Shown here piece after piece: positions 25,713 through 34,667 of a DNA stretch of 64,000 nucleotides. Where the stretch lies: positions 248,001 through 312,000 of the forward strand of contig CAZYYE010000001.1 in the NCBI GenBank assembly GCA_964651535.1. Direction: 5' to 3'. Origin of the DNA: Terrimesophilobacter sp964651535 (GTDB taxonomy: Bacteria > Actinomycetota > Actinomycetes > Actinomycetales > Microbacteriaceae). Numbering within the stretch: position 1 is the first letter of the stretch; each line of letters starts with the position of its first letter. Both the position numbers and the translations under genes were made by a program. The notes under the pieces were generated by a model, which worked only from the letters and a program-made list of their open reading frames with translations, ran no database searches and was not told the DNA's origin.

Positions 25713-27129
25713 CGATCGGCCTCTCTTCGGCTCGCACAAACAGTTGTCGGCGTTGGCTGGCCGCCAGCGCTGCGGCAAGGGTTACTGTACCAACTCGACC
25801 TGCCCACATGGTGGCGGCGAGAATGTACTTCCCGGCATCCGGCATCTCCTCGGTGGCCCCCGTGCTGAGCCCGCACGTGCCGAACGCTGAGATCACGTCG
25901 AACAGCACGCGATTGAGGGGGAGATTCGACACCTGAAGGAGCGCGATCGTCGATACCGCGACGATCGTCGCACCCCACAGCACGACGCTGACCGAGACGC
26001 GCAGCACGTCCGGCGGAATACGGCGATTGAACACCTGAATGTCGTTGTCGCCCTTTGCTTCCGCGAGCGCCGCGAGGAACAGCACGGCGAGCGTTGTCAC
26101 TTTGATTCCGCCTGCCGTGGACGCCGAACCTCCGCCCACGAACATGAGCATGTCCATGACGAGAAGCGTCGAATCGTGCATTTGGCCGACGTCGACGGTC
26201 GAGAATCCGCCCGACCTCGTCATGACGGACAGGAACGTCGCGGTCATGGGGCGCACGGCGGAGTCCTGCGCGCCGAGAGTTTGGGCGTTGTTCCACTCGA
26301 GCGCGTAGATGGCGATCGCGCCGAGCACGATGAGGGCGGTCGTTGTCGCGAGCGTGAGCTTCACGTGGATGGAGAGCCGGTGCTTTCCGCGCCACCCTTT
26401 CGTGAGCGCGTAGATGACAGGAAAGCCGAGGCTGCCCACGAATACTCCCAGGCCGATGACGGAGAGCATCCACGGGTCTGACGCGAATTGGGTCATTCCG
26501 TCGACGTGGGGCACGAAACCGGTATTCGTGAAGGCGGAGGTGGCGAAGTAGAAGCCTTGCCAGATCGAAGTCCAGACGTCTTCGCCGGCCACGAGCAACC
26601 GGGGGACGATGAAGGTCATGAGCACGGCTTCGATCGCGAAAACGCTCACGGCGACGGTTGCGAGGAGTCCGCCGATCTCTCCCAGTCGAATGGCCTGGCC
26701 TTCGGCAACCGGTCCCGAGTGGATTCGCAACGGGTTGCTGTCGCTCGCCGCGATGAGTTTCGCCCTGAGACCGAGCCTGCGCGAAACCACCAGGCCGAGA
26801 ATGCTCGCAAGGGTGAGCACGCCGATTCCGCCGACCTGAAGTCCGATGAGGATGGCGACGTTCCCGAACGTGGACCAGTGGGTCGCCATGTTCACGGTCG
26901 TGAGACCCGTAACGCAAATGGCGGACATCGCGGTGAAGAAAGCATCCGCGAGGGGCGTGACGTTGCGTTCGGCGGTGGCGATCGGCAGGGACAGGATCGC
27001 GGTCAGGATGAGAACGAGACCCGTGAAAATGACGAGCGCGAACCGCGCGGGGGAGGCAGACACGAAGAAGTCGCCGAATTCGCGGATTCCCTGGAAGACG
27101 GAACCGCGTTGTGCGGACCTCGCGCGCAT
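25705..27129 (-). CDS. Potassium uptake channel subunit, TrkH/KtrB family
   Basis: A 474-residue membrane protein with eight or more segments built from four M1-P-M2 repeats. Selectivity-filter-type loops are visible as SAICVTGLTTVN, TSAFTNTGFVPH, MTRSGGFSTVD and SAFGTCGLSTGA, and SASTAGGIKV follows. It forms the K+ channel of the transporter with the coupled TrkA subunit. Length fits the KtrB type better than the longer TrkH proteins. Confidence 0.94.
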   Translation of the reverse strand: MRARSAQRGSVFQGIREFGDFFVSASPARFALVIFTGLVLILTAILSLPIATAERNVTPLADAFFTAMSAICVTGLTTVNMATHWSTFGNVAILIGLQVGGIGVLTLASILGLVVSRRLGLRAKLIAASDSNPLRIHSGPVAEGQAIRLGEIGGLLATVAVSVFAIEAVLMTFIVPRLLVAGEDVWTSIWQGFYFATSAFTNTGFVPHVDGMTQFASDPWMLSVIGLGVFVGSLGFPVIYALTKGWRGKHRLSIHVKLTLATTTALIVLGAIAIYALEWNNAQTLGAQDSAVRPMTATFLSVMTRSGGFSTVDVGQMHDSTLLVMDMLMFVGGGSASTAGGIKVTTLAVLFLAALAEAKGDNDIQVFNRRIPPDVLRVSVSVVLWGATIVAVSTIALLQVSNLPLNRVLFDVISAFGTCGLSTGATEEMPDAGKYILAATMWAGRVGTVTLAAALAASQRRQLFVRAEERPIVG

Positions 27130-27216
27130 CCTGACCCTTCGGTCTGCTGGACTTCCTGCACAGCAATGCAGGAGCTTGACATGGTACTACTCAGGCTAGA
27201 TCGGTAGCCTACTGAG

Positions 27217-27771
27217 ATGGCAGACATCTTTGACGTTATTGCGGATCCCACCCGGCGGGAATTGCTGCGGGTGCTCCTGGAGAATCGTCTCGAGCACCAG
27301 CAGGATGCCGGCGAGGTGAGCGTCGGTGGCCTTGTGGAGGCGCTCGAGCTGAGCCAGCCCACCGTTTCCAAGCACTTGAAGGTGCTGCGCGACAACGGAC
27401 TCGTTACCGTTCGCGAAGAGGGCCAGCATCGGTATTACCGGCTCGAACCGGCACCCCTGGAGGTGATAGAAGACTGGCTCATTCCCTTCCTGAGCGCCGA
27501 TATCGAATTCCTGAGCGACGACGCCGGGTCGACCGCTTTTGCCGCGTGGGCCGGGTCGGGTCTGCCGAAACCGCTGCGCAGGGTCGCAGAAACGATGGAA
27601 CACCCGTCGGATGCCGGTCTTGCCGTGGGGCGCACGGTTGCGGAAGCGTCCCACCAGGTCCGTTCCGTCATCGAGGGCGCAACCCGCAAAATCGAGGAAG
27701 CGACAGCGAAGGTGGAAAAGAAGGTCATCGACCCTGTCCGCGAGAGGCTCGGCCGCAAATCGAACGATTAG
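27217..27771 (+). CDS. ArsR/SmtB-type winged-helix regulator with helical tail
   Basis: A 184-residue protein. Residues 1-75 are an ArsR helix-turn-helix (IADPTRRELLRVLL, ALELSQPTVSKHLKVLRDNGLVTVREEGQHRYYRL). No Cys metal-site motif is present, so metal sensing is unlikely. The C-terminal third is a charged helix (IEEATAKVEKKVIDPVRERLG), possibly a coiled coil. It is divergent from trkH; the targets are unknown. Confidence 0.88.
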   Translation: MADIFDVIADPTRRELLRVLLENRLEHQQDAGEVSVGGLVEALELSQPTVSKHLKVLRDNGLVTVREEGQHRYYRLEPAPLEVIEDWLIPFLSADIEFLSDDAGSTAFAAWAGSGLPKPLRRVAETMEHPSDAGLAVGRTVAEASHQVRSVIEGATRKIEEATAKVEKKVIDPVRERLGRKSND

Positions 27772-27880
27772 CGGCATGCGTGACCATTAGAGGGCATGGA
27801 CAAAGTGTCACTCTGGCCCCTAAGGTATCGAATGAGCACTCTGGTAACACCCGAGCGGGTGCTCTTAGCCAAGGGGAACG

Positions 27881-28087
27881 ATGTCCAGCGATCTTTCCGA
27901 CGTGAGGTTTCTCACGGTTGCGGAAGTGGCCGAAATGATGCGCGTGTCGAAAATGACGGTGTATCGGCTCGTCCACTCCGGTGAACTGCCTGCCATCCGG
28001 TTCGGGCGCTCCTTTCGCGTTCCCGAGTCCGCGGTGCAATCCGCTATCGACACCCACATCACGGGGCGGGACAGCGCTGTCGGGTAG
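27881..28087 (+). CDS. BldC-like MerR-family DNA-binding protein
   Basis: A 68-residue protein that is essentially one winged helix-turn-helix (FLTVAEVAEMMRVSKMTVYRLVHSGELPAIRFGRSFRVPESAV). It resembles BldC, a developmental regulator of Streptomyces, and excisionase-type HTH proteins. AAGGGG lies 7 nt upstream of the ATG. Its place directly before the bS22 gene is a conserved actinobacterial arrangement (known from the phylum), so a chromosomal regulator is favoured over an excisionase. Confidence 0.9.
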   Translation: MSSDLSDVRFLTVAEVAEMMRVSKMTVYRLVHSGELPAIRFGRSFRVPESAVQSAIDTHITGRDSAVG

Positions 28088-28105
28088 TCAGCGCCGTCGG
28101 CTGAC
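28087..28105 (+). terminator. Hairpin after the BldC-like gene
   Basis: GTCAGC (28087-28092) and GCTGAC (28100-28105) form a 6-bp GC-rich stem directly at the stop codon. No T-run follows. Confidence 0.4.
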
Positions 28106-28228
28106 GCGGGCGCTCATCGAGCGGGATGGACGATCCGCTAGACTTGTCCGAGGCATTTTTCGCGGTTCGAATCGGACCCGATCGTCACGGCCCCCACTTT
28201 TCGCGGGGCCACAATCAGTGAGGTGTGT

Positions 28229-28327
28229 ATGGGTTCGGTAATCAAGAAGCGTCGCAAGCGCATGGCAAAGAAGAAGCACCGCAAGTTGCTGCGCAAGACG
28301 CGTCACCAGCGCCGCAACAAGAAGTAG
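28229..28327 (+). CDS. Ribosomal protein bS22 (AURKAIP1/COX24 domain)
   Basis: A 32-residue, extremely basic protein (MGSVIKKRRKRMAKKKHRK, then KLLRKTRHQRRNKK). This is the signature of the small-subunit protein bS22 of actinobacteria, which sits near the decoding centre. GAGG lies 6 nt upstream of the ATG. A TAGACT -10-like hexamer occurs at 28139-28144. The gene is easily missed because of its size. Confidence 0.95.
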   Translation: MGSVIKKRRKRMAKKKHRKLLRKTRHQRRNKK

Positions 28328-28342
28328 TCTCGCTCGACCGCC

Positions 28343-28600
28343 GTGGCTGCCGTCGAGCTCACGATTATCGGCAAACCCGATTGTCACTTGTGCGATGTCG
28401 CCCAGTCCGTCATCGACGCCGTCGTGACCGAACTCGAAGCTGACGTCCCGACCACAATCGTGAAGCGCTCGATCCTCGACGACCCTGAGCTGCATGAGCG
28501 CTACTGGGAGAAGATTCCCGTGATCCTGGTGAACGGCTCAGAGCACGCGCACTGGCACGTGGACGCCCAGAAGCTGCGCACAGCCATTCTGGAAGGCTGA
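28343..28600 (+). CDS. Glutaredoxin-family (DUF836-like) thiol protein
   Basis: An 85-residue thioredoxin-fold protein with an N-terminal CxxC (IGKPDCHLCDVAQ) and the cis-Pro loop KIPVILVNGSE. It starts at GTG 28343 and is followed 2 nt later by the Dabb gene, so the two are co-transcribed. It is probably a small cytoplasmic redoxin; the electron donor is unknown. Confidence 0.88.
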   Translation: MAAVELTIIGKPDCHLCDVAQSVIDAVVTELEADVPTTIVKRSILDDPELHERYWEKIPVILVNGSEHAHWHVDAQKLRTAILEG

Positions 28601-28602
28601 GC

Positions 28603-28902
28603 ATGCTGCGCCACATTGTCCTGTTCCGCATGAAAGCGACCGCGGATGCGGAGCGCGCGAGCAGCGTCGAGCGCCTCTCCGGGGCGCTTCTGGCGCTTCC
28701 CGCGCACATTGGAGAGATCCGCGCGCTCTCGGTGGGCGCGAACATTCTCGAGCGGCCGGGAAACTGGGATCTCGCCCTCACGGTCGACGTGGACGACCTC
28801 GACGCGCTCGAGGTTTACCGCCTGCACCCGGAGCACAAAAAGGTGCTCGCGCTCGTCGACGAGTTGGCCGCAGAGCGGTGCGCTGTCGACTTCACTGTCT
28901 AG
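28603..28902 (+). CDS. Dabb-family (stress-response A/B barrel) protein
   Basis: A 99-residue ferredoxin-like barrel protein. It starts MLRHIVLFRMK, the usual Dabb opening, with the later NWDLALTVDVDDLDALEVYRLHPEHKKV segment split by the barrel. Most family members are uncharacterised and dimeric. Its stop overlaps the convergent AlkD-like gene by 11 nt. Confidence 0.88.
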   Translation: MLRHIVLFRMKATADAERASSVERLSGALLALPAHIGEIRALSVGANILERPGNWDLALTVDVDDLDALEVYRLHPEHKKVLALVDELAAERCAVDFTV

Positions 28903-29551
28903 AGACCATTTCCGCAATCCACAGCGGAACGAACGGCGACGTGCAGTTCGGCGGTGTCGGGTAGTCCTTGAGCACTTCGAGGCGCTCGCCGATGTCGATG
29001 GCGCGCGCCCGAAACTCCGGGTGTTCGATCCCGATGTGGCCGAGGCATGTGTTCATCGCCCACTGCAGGCGGTCGGGGGCGTCCTTCATGTGCGCTTCGA
29101 TGGTGTCGAGCAGGGCCGCCAGGTCGAGACCAGTCGGGTCCTTGACGACGCGGTCGGCGGTCAGCGCCCAGCCGGCACTCGCGACCACCGGGTCCGGGTC
29201 CGCGAACCACAACTCGCGGAGATCCTCCGCGTGGGCACTCTTCTTCACGACGTAGCTCAGCAACCAGTCATGCACCTTCGGAATGCGCGCCTCGCGCAGC
29301 ATCGCATCCAGTTCGTCCCGCGTGAACGATTTCGGGCGGCAGATCAGAATCGACAGCAGTCGCGCAACGGTGTCGCCCGTGGCCCATAGGTTCTGCGCCA
29401 GGTCTTCCTGCGTTTTCAGCCGCTTGGCAAACGCGCGGAGTTTGCCGAGATTGACGCCGTGGTCGTCCCCGTGCCTCTCGTTCACGGCGCGGACCTTCGG
29501 GTCCTCAAGCCCGGCGAGCTCGGCCATGACGTCGGTCAGTGTGTCCGTCAT
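28892..29551 (-). CDS. AlkD-like DNA alkylation repair (HEAT-repeat) protein
   Basis: A 219-residue all-helical protein of the DNA alkylation repair family. Helical pairs carry FAKRLKTQEDLAQNLWATGDTVARL and HDWLLSYVVKKS, with the conserved Trp near ELWFADPDPVVASAGWAL. AlkD excises N3- and N7-alkyl purines using a HEAT scaffold. Glycosylase activity here is inferred and the catalytic Asp was not verified. The C-terminus CTSPFVPLWIAEMV is typical of actinobacterial members. Confidence 0.82.
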   Translation of the reverse strand: MTDTLTDVMAELAGLEDPKVRAVNERHGDDHGVNLGKLRAFAKRLKTQEDLAQNLWATGDTVARLLSILICRPKSFTRDELDAMLREARIPKVHDWLLSYVVKKSAHAEDLRELWFADPDPVVASAGWALTADRVVKDPTGLDLAALLDTIEAHMKDAPDRLQWAMNTCLGHIGIEHPEFRARAIDIGERLEVLKDYPTPPNCTSPFVPLWIAEMVSRQ

Positions 29552-29605
29552 CTCGACCTCCAGAATGTCGCGCGGTGCCAGTTTACGTGGCCGCCGGAAC
29601 GCGGA

Positions 29606-30964
29606 TCAGGGCAGGAGGCGCGTCGGACCGCGGAACAGGTACGTGGCTTCGCGCAGGTTCGTAAGGCCCAGCATGAGCATGAGCACGCGCGCGAGCCCCA
29701 TCCCGAATCCGCCGTGCGGAGGTACTCCGTAGCGGAAGAAGTCGAGGTAGAAGGAGAGCTCTTCCGGGTCGACGCCCTTCTGGCGCGCCTGAGCTTCGAG
29801 CACCTCGACGCGGTGTTCGCGCTGGGCTCCCGTGGAGATCTCGACGCCGTTCAGAATCAGGTCGTAGCTCTTCGTGAGGCCGGCATCCCCGTCGTGCCGC
29901 ATGTGATAAAACGGGCGGATGCTCGAGGCGTAGTCGGTGAGGAACACGAAGTCGTGCCCGAACTTCTCCTTCACGTATGCCGAAATCTGGCGTTCGCCCT
30001 CCGGGTCCATGTCGTCGTCGTGGCGGGGGACCTCGTAACCGCGCTCCGCCACAATCTTCTTCGCTTCGGCGAGCGGGATGCGCGGGAACGGCGTCGACGG
30101 CACGGCGAGTTCGATGCCGAACGCCTCCAGAATCTCGGCGCCGTGTTTCTCCTTCACCGCGGTGTACCCGGCCACCATGAGGTCTTCGTGCAACCGCATG
30201 ACGTCTTCGTGACTGTCGATCCAGCTGATCTCCGAGTCGACGCTCGTGAACTCCGTCGCGTGGCGGCTCGTGAAGCTCGGGTCGGCGCGGAACGCGGGGC
30301 CGATCTCGAACACGCGGCCGAATCCGGCAGGCTGCGCCATCTGCTTGAAGAATTGCGGGCTCTGGGCGAGGTACGCCGTGCCCTCGAAGTACTTCACTTC
30401 GAACAGCTCGGCCTTCGACTCGCTCGCGCTCGCCATGAGTTTGGGGGTGTGGATCTCGACGAAGTCGTGCTCGACCCAATACGTGCGCCAGGCGTGCTCG
30501 AGCGTGGTCTGGATTCGGAACACGAGGTGGTGCTTCGGCACGCGCAGGTCGAGGAAACGCCAGTCCATGCGCTTGTCGACGCCCGTGTCCTCCGCGATCG
30601 GCGACTCGAGTGCCTCCGACACGACGTCGATCGAACCGATGAGCACCTCGATACCGCCGAGCTTCACGCGCTCGTCGTGCTTGAGGGTGCCCGTGACCGT
30701 GATGAACGTGCCCGTGCCGAGCGCGGAGATGGTGTCGGCGATGGGGTCGGACGCTGCCTGTTGGCTCCCTTCGAGACGGTTGCCTTCGGCAACCTCCTCA
30801 GGGAGCGCCGCGCGCGGGTGGACGAGCTGGAGGGCACCGGACTCGTCGCGCAGTACGACGAACTGCACCTTCTTCTGGTCGCGAACCGTATCCACCCACC
30901 CGGAGACAGTCACGGGTCCGTCGGTTCTGGCGGCAAGATTTCTGATGAGGGTGCGTTCGGTCAC
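29606..30964 (-). CDS. aspS: Aspartyl-tRNA synthetase, archaeal/eukaryotic type
   Basis: A 452-residue class II synthetase charging tRNA-Asp. The N-terminal OB-fold has VSGWVDTVRDQKKVQFVVLR. Motif 2 surrounds GPAFRADPSFTSRHATEF and motif 3 is PPHGGFGMGLARVLML. It lacks the GAD insertion of bacterial AspRS and so belongs to the shorter type, which is often non-discriminating and then needs GatCAB. Residues about 53-67 (ALPEEVAEGNRLEGS) are encoded by a palindromic repeat element inserted in frame in the OB-fold region. The enzyme is otherwise complete. Confidence 0.95.
   Translation of the reverse strand: MTERTLIRNLAARTDGPVTVSGWVDTVRDQKKVQFVVLRDESGALQLVHPRAALPEEVAEGNRLEGSQQAASDPIADTISALGTGTFITVTGTLKHDERVKLGGIEVLIGSIDVVSEALESPIAEDTGVDKRMDWRFLDLRVPKHHLVFRIQTTLEHAWRTYWVEHDFVEIHTPKLMASASESKAELFEVKYFEGTAYLAQSPQFFKQMAQPAGFGRVFEIGPAFRADPSFTSRHATEFTSVDSEISWIDSHEDVMRLHEDLMVAGYTAVKEKHGAEILEAFGIELAVPSTPFPRIPLAEAKKIVAERGYEVPRHDDDMDPEGERQISAYVKEKFGHDFVFLTDYASSIRPFYHMRHDGDAGLTKSYDLILNGVEISTGAQREHRVEVLEAQARQKGVDPEELSFYLDFFRYGVPPHGGFGMGLARVLMLMLGLTNLREATYLFRGPTRLLP
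30764..30806. repeat. Palindromic element inside aspS
   Basis: A 43-bp hairpin: outer arms GCTCCCT/AGGGAGC and a perfect inner stem GGTTGCC/GGCAACC around TTC. It is the same family as the intergenic copies at 20944 and 24995. In aspS orientation it is read as ALPEEVAEGNRLEGS without shifting the frame. Confidence 0.88.
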
Positions 30965-31007
30965 CGCTCAAGTCTAGAGTCCAGACAGACTTGCTTAGAC
31001 TGGACGG

Positions 31008-31652
31008 GTGCCCGCATCGCTCATCCACCTGGTCCGCCACGGGGAGGTTCACAACCCCGACGGCGTGCTCTACGGACGGTTGCCCGGCTACCACCTTTCC
31101 GAGCTCGGCGTGCGGATGGCTGCTGCTGCTGCCGAATCCGTGAAGGCGGAAGGGCGGCCGGTCGCGAAACTCGTCTCCTCGCCGCTTCAGCGCGCCCAGG
31201 AGTCGGCTGAACCCTTCTCCCGCGTGTTCGGGCTCCCCATCGAGACGGATGAACGCCTCATCGAACCGACCAACCGATTCGAGGGCAGAACGTTCGAGTT
31301 CGGGCCGCAGGTGATCCTGCGTCCGCGGTCATGGCCGTGGGTCGTGAACCCGTTCCGGCCGAGTTGGGGCGAGGCATACGACTCCATTGCGAGCCGGATG
31401 CTCGCGGCGCTCGAGGACGCGTGGAACGGCACTGACAGTGGCGACGCCGTGCTCGTGAGCCACCAGTTGCCGATTTGGACGCTCACGAACGCGCTCGCCG
31501 GCAGGCGCCTCTGGCACGATCCGCGAAAGCGCCGTTGCAGTCTCTCCAGCATCACGACGTTCGAGCGTCGCGGAGACGAGTTCGTGGAGGTCGCCTACCG
31601 AGATCCGGCATCCGACCTTCTCGCTCAGGCTGTGGACTCGGGGGCCGTGTGA
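31008..31652 (+). CDS. Histidine phosphatase family protein
   Basis: A 214-residue phosphoglycerate-mutase-like phosphatase. The catalytic motif LVRHGEVHN is near residue 7, the arginine/glutamate region is FEGRTFEFG, and the second histidine is in DAVLVSHQLPIW. The substrate is unknown. Start GTG 31008. Its end overlaps the TlpA-like gene (GTGTGA), placing it at the head of the cytochrome c maturation operon. Confidence 0.9.
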   Translation: MPASLIHLVRHGEVHNPDGVLYGRLPGYHLSELGVRMAAAAAESVKAEGRPVAKLVSSPLQRAQESAEPFSRVFGLPIETDERLIEPTNRFEGRTFEFGPQVILRPRSWPWVVNPFRPSWGEAYDSIASRMLAALEDAWNGTDSGDAVLVSHQLPIWTLTNALAGRRLWHDPRKRRCSLSSITTFERRGDEFVEVAYRDPASDLLAQAVDSGAV

Positions 31653-32269
31653 CGCGGCCACCCACCCGCCTCGGCGCCGTACGTTTCGGAGTCGTCGCGG
31701 CCATCACATCGCTCCTGCTCGTCGGCTGCTCGGCACCCGACCAGCTCGCCATCGACTACGGTTCCGGCGGCAACAAGAACTATGTGGCAGGGGACGGCAG
31801 CGTCCTCGAGATCGCGCCCGAGAACCGGAAGGACCCCATCGTGTTCACGGGAACGACAGATTCGGGGATGGAGGTTTCCCGTGTCGACTACGAGGGCAAG
31901 GTCCTCGTCGTGAATTTTTGGGCAGGCTACTGCGCGCCGTGCAGGGCCGAGGCGCCGCTCCTGGAGAAGTCGTCGCAGAAGTGGGCGGGCCAGGGGGCGA
32001 ACTTCCTGGGAGTGAACACGTACGATGAGCCGCAGACCGCGCAGGCGTTCGCACGCAACTACGGCGTCACCTACCCGTCCATCATCGACGCGAACTCCGG
32101 CGCAGTTCAGCTCGCGTTCGCCGGAACCGTGGCGCCGAGCGCCCTCCCCACGACGATCGTGCTCGACCGTGAAGGGCGAGTCGCCGCGCGCATTCTCGGC
32201 GAGATCCAGTCCGCGTCGATTCTGGACGCCATCATCAAGACCGTCGTCGAAGAGGAAAGCGGTCCATGA
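31649..32269 (+). CDS. TlpA/ResA-like thiol-disulfide oxidoreductase lipoprotein
   Basis: A 206-residue extracytoplasmic thioredoxin-fold lipoprotein. The signal ends in LLLVGCSA, the active site is NFWAGYCAPCRAEAP, and the cis-Pro loop is ALPTTIVLD. ResA-type proteins reduce apocytochrome c Cys residues before haem attachment. Start GTG 31649 overlaps the preceding stop, and its own stop overlaps ccdA (ATGA). CcdA probably supplies its electrons. Confidence 0.92.
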   Translation: MTRPPTRLGAVRFGVVAAITSLLLVGCSAPDQLAIDYGSGGNKNYVAGDGSVLEIAPENRKDPIVFTGTTDSGMEVSRVDYEGKVLVVNFWAGYCAPCRAEAPLLEKSSQKWAGQGANFLGVNTYDEPQTAQAFARNYGVTYPSIIDANSGAVQLAFAGTVAPSALPTTIVLDREGRVAARILGEIQSASILDAIIKTVVEEESGP

Positions 32270-33021
32270 ATCCCGTCGGCGAACTCGTTCTGAGCGGGAG
32301 CCTGGTCATCGCACTGCCGATTGCCCTCCTGGCCGGGATCATCTCCTTTGCCTCACCCTGCATCCTGCCCCTCGTTCCCGGATACCTCGGGTTCGTGGGC
32401 GGATTCGCCGGTGGGGACGGCGAGGGGGCAACCCTGTCGCAAAACCGGAGGCGCCTCCTGCTGGGTGTCGCGCTGTTCGTGCTCGGATTCAGTCTCGTGT
32501 TCGTCACGTTCGGCCTCGTGTTCGGGGTGGCGGGGCTCCTGCTCAAACAGTGGATGGACATCATCACGCGCGTAGCGGGCGTCATCGTCATCCTCATGGG
32601 CCTCGTGTTCATCGGCCAGTTCACGTTCCTGCAACGCACGGCCAGGCCAGGCTGGCGCGTCGCCACCGGCCTCGCCGGCGCCCCGTTCCTCGGCCTCGTG
32701 TTCGGCCTCGGCTGGGCGCCCTGCATCGGGCCGACGCTCACGGCGGTTCTCGCCCTGAGCCTCGACGGCGGTTCCCCGGCGCGCGGTGCGCTGCTCGGCG
32801 CCGTGTACTGCCTCGGCCTCGGAATCCCGTTCCTGCTCGTCGCGCTCGGGTTCGGCTGGGTGAGCGGATCCGTCACGTGGTTGAAGCGCAACATCCGCGT
32901 CGTCAATGTCGTGGGCGGCGCGGTGCTCGTCCTCGTCGGACTGCTCATGGTGACAGGACTCTGGCAGGCGATGGTTTCGGCGTTCGGGGCGGTGATTGGA
33001 GCTTTTGTCACGCCCCTTTGA
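32266..33021 (+). CDS. ccdA: CcdA-family cytochrome c biogenesis transmembrane protein
   Basis: A 251-residue membrane protein with six predicted segments, homologous to the electron-passing core of DsbD. The paired Cys residues lie in FASPCILPLVPGYLG (helix 1) and LGWAPCIGPTLTAVL (helix 4). It moves reducing equivalents from cytoplasmic thioredoxin to the TlpA/ResA protein outside. It is coupled on both sides to tlpA and resB. Confidence 0.94.
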   Translation: MNPVGELVLSGSLVIALPIALLAGIISFASPCILPLVPGYLGFVGGFAGGDGEGATLSQNRRRLLLGVALFVLGFSLVFVTFGLVFGVAGLLLKQWMDIITRVAGVIVILMGLVFIGQFTFLQRTARPGWRVATGLAGAPFLGLVFGLGWAPCIGPTLTAVLALSLDGGSPARGALLGAVYCLGLGIPFLLVALGFGWVSGSVTWLKRNIRVVNVVGGAVLVLVGLLMVTGLWQAMVSAFGAVIGAFVTPL

Positions 33022-34657
33022 CCACGTCGAGGGTTCGGGACCGCCCGTGCGCCCCAACCCCAACATCACGCAGCCGCGACTGAATTTTTCCGGGTACGTG
33101 CGGTTCTTCTGGCGCCAGCTCACGAGCATGCGCACCGCGATCGTGCTCCTGCTTCTGCTCGCGGTCGCCGCGGTCCCTGGGTCGATGTGGCCGCAACGCA
33201 GTTCCGACCCGAACGGCGTGATCCAGTTCTATGCGAACAACCCGCAGCTCGCACCCGTGCTCGACCGCATCCAATTGTTCGACGTGTACACATCCGTCTG
33301 GTTCTCGGCCATCTACCTTCTACTGTTCATTTCGCTCATCGGTTGCGTGCTCCCGCGAACGCTGCATCACTTTCGCGCTCTTCGCGCGAAGCCGCCGCGC
33401 ACGCCCGCACGCCTCGAGCGCCTCGCGTCCTTTGAGACGGCAACGCTCGAACCCGCCGAGGGCGTGGATGCGGCCGCGGCGGTCGAGGCCGCCCGCGTCC
33501 AGCTTCGCGCGAGCGGGTACCGGGTGGCGCAGTTTCACGGCGCAAAGGACCTGTCGGTCTCGGCGGAGCGCGGCTACCTGCGCGAGACCGGAAACCTCGT
33601 GTTCCATACCGCCCTCATCGGGATTCTCGTCGCGGTGGGTCTCGGAGGCGGATTCGGCTACACGGGCCAGAAGGTTCTCGTCGAGGGGCAGTCGTTCGTG
33701 AACATCAAGGGGGCCTACGACTCGTTCACGCCCGGGCGGTTCTTCACCGACTCGTCCCTGCAGCCGTACCGCCTCACGCTCGACAAGTTCTCCGCAACGT
33801 ACGAAGAGGAAAGCATCCGAGCGTACGGGCAACCGATCGATTATGTCGCCGACGTGACCACGTGGTTGCCCAGCGGCCACAGCGCCGAATCGATCATCAA
33901 AGTCAACGAACCGCTCGAGTTCTCGGGTACCCACCTCTACCTCCTCGGCAACGGCTACGCCCCCACGATCACGGTGCGGGACGGCATGGGGAACATCGCC
34001 TTCACGGCATCCGTTCCGTTCCTTCCGCAGGACTCCAACCTCACATCCACGGGGGTCATCCGGGTCCCGGATGCGCTGCCGGAGCAGCTCGCGTTCCTCG
34101 GATTCTTCTACCCGACGGCTGCGCAATTGTCCACGGGCGCGCTCACGTCGATTCACGCCGACTTGCGCAACCCCGTGCTCACGCTGTTCGCCTACAAGGG
34201 CGACCTTGGCCTCGACAGCGGCATCCCCCAGAACGTGTACGCTCTCGACCCGAAAGACCTCACCCAGATCGCCGGCGGCGACAGCGGCATCGACGCGCTC
34301 GAGTTGCGGCCGGGCCAAACGGTCGATCTGCCGGACGGGCTCGGCTCGGTGACGTTCGAGAGCGCATCGCCGGATGCCGCCGAGGGGGACTGGTCGGGCA
34401 GCGTTCCGCGGTTCGCCTCTTTCGACATCCACCACGACCCCGCACAGGCATGGGTTCTGCTGTTCGCGGTTCTCGCCGTGCTCGGGTTACTCAGTTCGCT
34501 GTTCATTCCGCGCCGGCGCGTGTGGGTCAAGGCGCTCGACGAGAAGGACGGTTCCGTGAGAGTCGAGTACGCGGGGCTCGCCCGCGGTGAGGACCCGGGG
34601 CTCGATGCCGCGGTCGCGGCAATCGCGCAGCGCCATGCCGCCGGGCTGAAGGCTTAG
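33005..34657 (+). CDS. resB: Cytochrome c biogenesis protein ResB
   Basis: About 550 residues; part of the system II haem-handling ResB-CcsA synthase. Membrane segments are near the N-terminus (RTAIVLLLLLAVAAVPGSMWPQR region and SAIYLLLFISLIGCVLP), near residue 195 (FHTALIGILVAVGLGGGFG) and near the C-terminus (AWVLLFAVLAVLGLLSSLF), flanking a large extracytoplasmic domain. TTG 33005 is preferred since it gives the usual MSRPxDHV opening; a TTG at 32996 is possible. It overlaps ccdA by 17 nt. Confidence 0.92.
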   Translation: MSRPFDHVEGSGPPVRPNPNITQPRLNFSGYVRFFWRQLTSMRTAIVLLLLLAVAAVPGSMWPQRSSDPNGVIQFYANNPQLAPVLDRIQLFDVYTSVWFSAIYLLLFISLIGCVLPRTLHHFRALRAKPPRTPARLERLASFETATLEPAEGVDAAAAVEAARVQLRASGYRVAQFHGAKDLSVSAERGYLRETGNLVFHTALIGILVAVGLGGGFGYTGQKVLVEGQSFVNIKGAYDSFTPGRFFTDSSLQPYRLTLDKFSATYEEESIRAYGQPIDYVADVTTWLPSGHSAESIIKVNEPLEFSGTHLYLLGNGYAPTITVRDGMGNIAFTASVPFLPQDSNLTSTGVIRVPDALPEQLAFLGFFYPTAAQLSTGALTSIHADLRNPVLTLFAYKGDLGLDSGIPQNVYALDPKDLTQIAGGDSGIDALELRPGQTVDLPDGLGSVTFESASPDAAEGDWSGSVPRFASFDIHHDPAQAWVLLFAVLAVLGLLSSLFIPRRRVWVKALDEKDGSVRVEYAGLARGEDPGLDAAVAAIAQRHAAGLKA

Positions 34658-34667
34658 GCTGGAAGCC

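Noticed and set aside
27881..28087. Excisionase of a second mobile element
   Set aside because: No integrase or att repeats nearby, and its place before bS22 fits the chromosomal BldC-like regulator.
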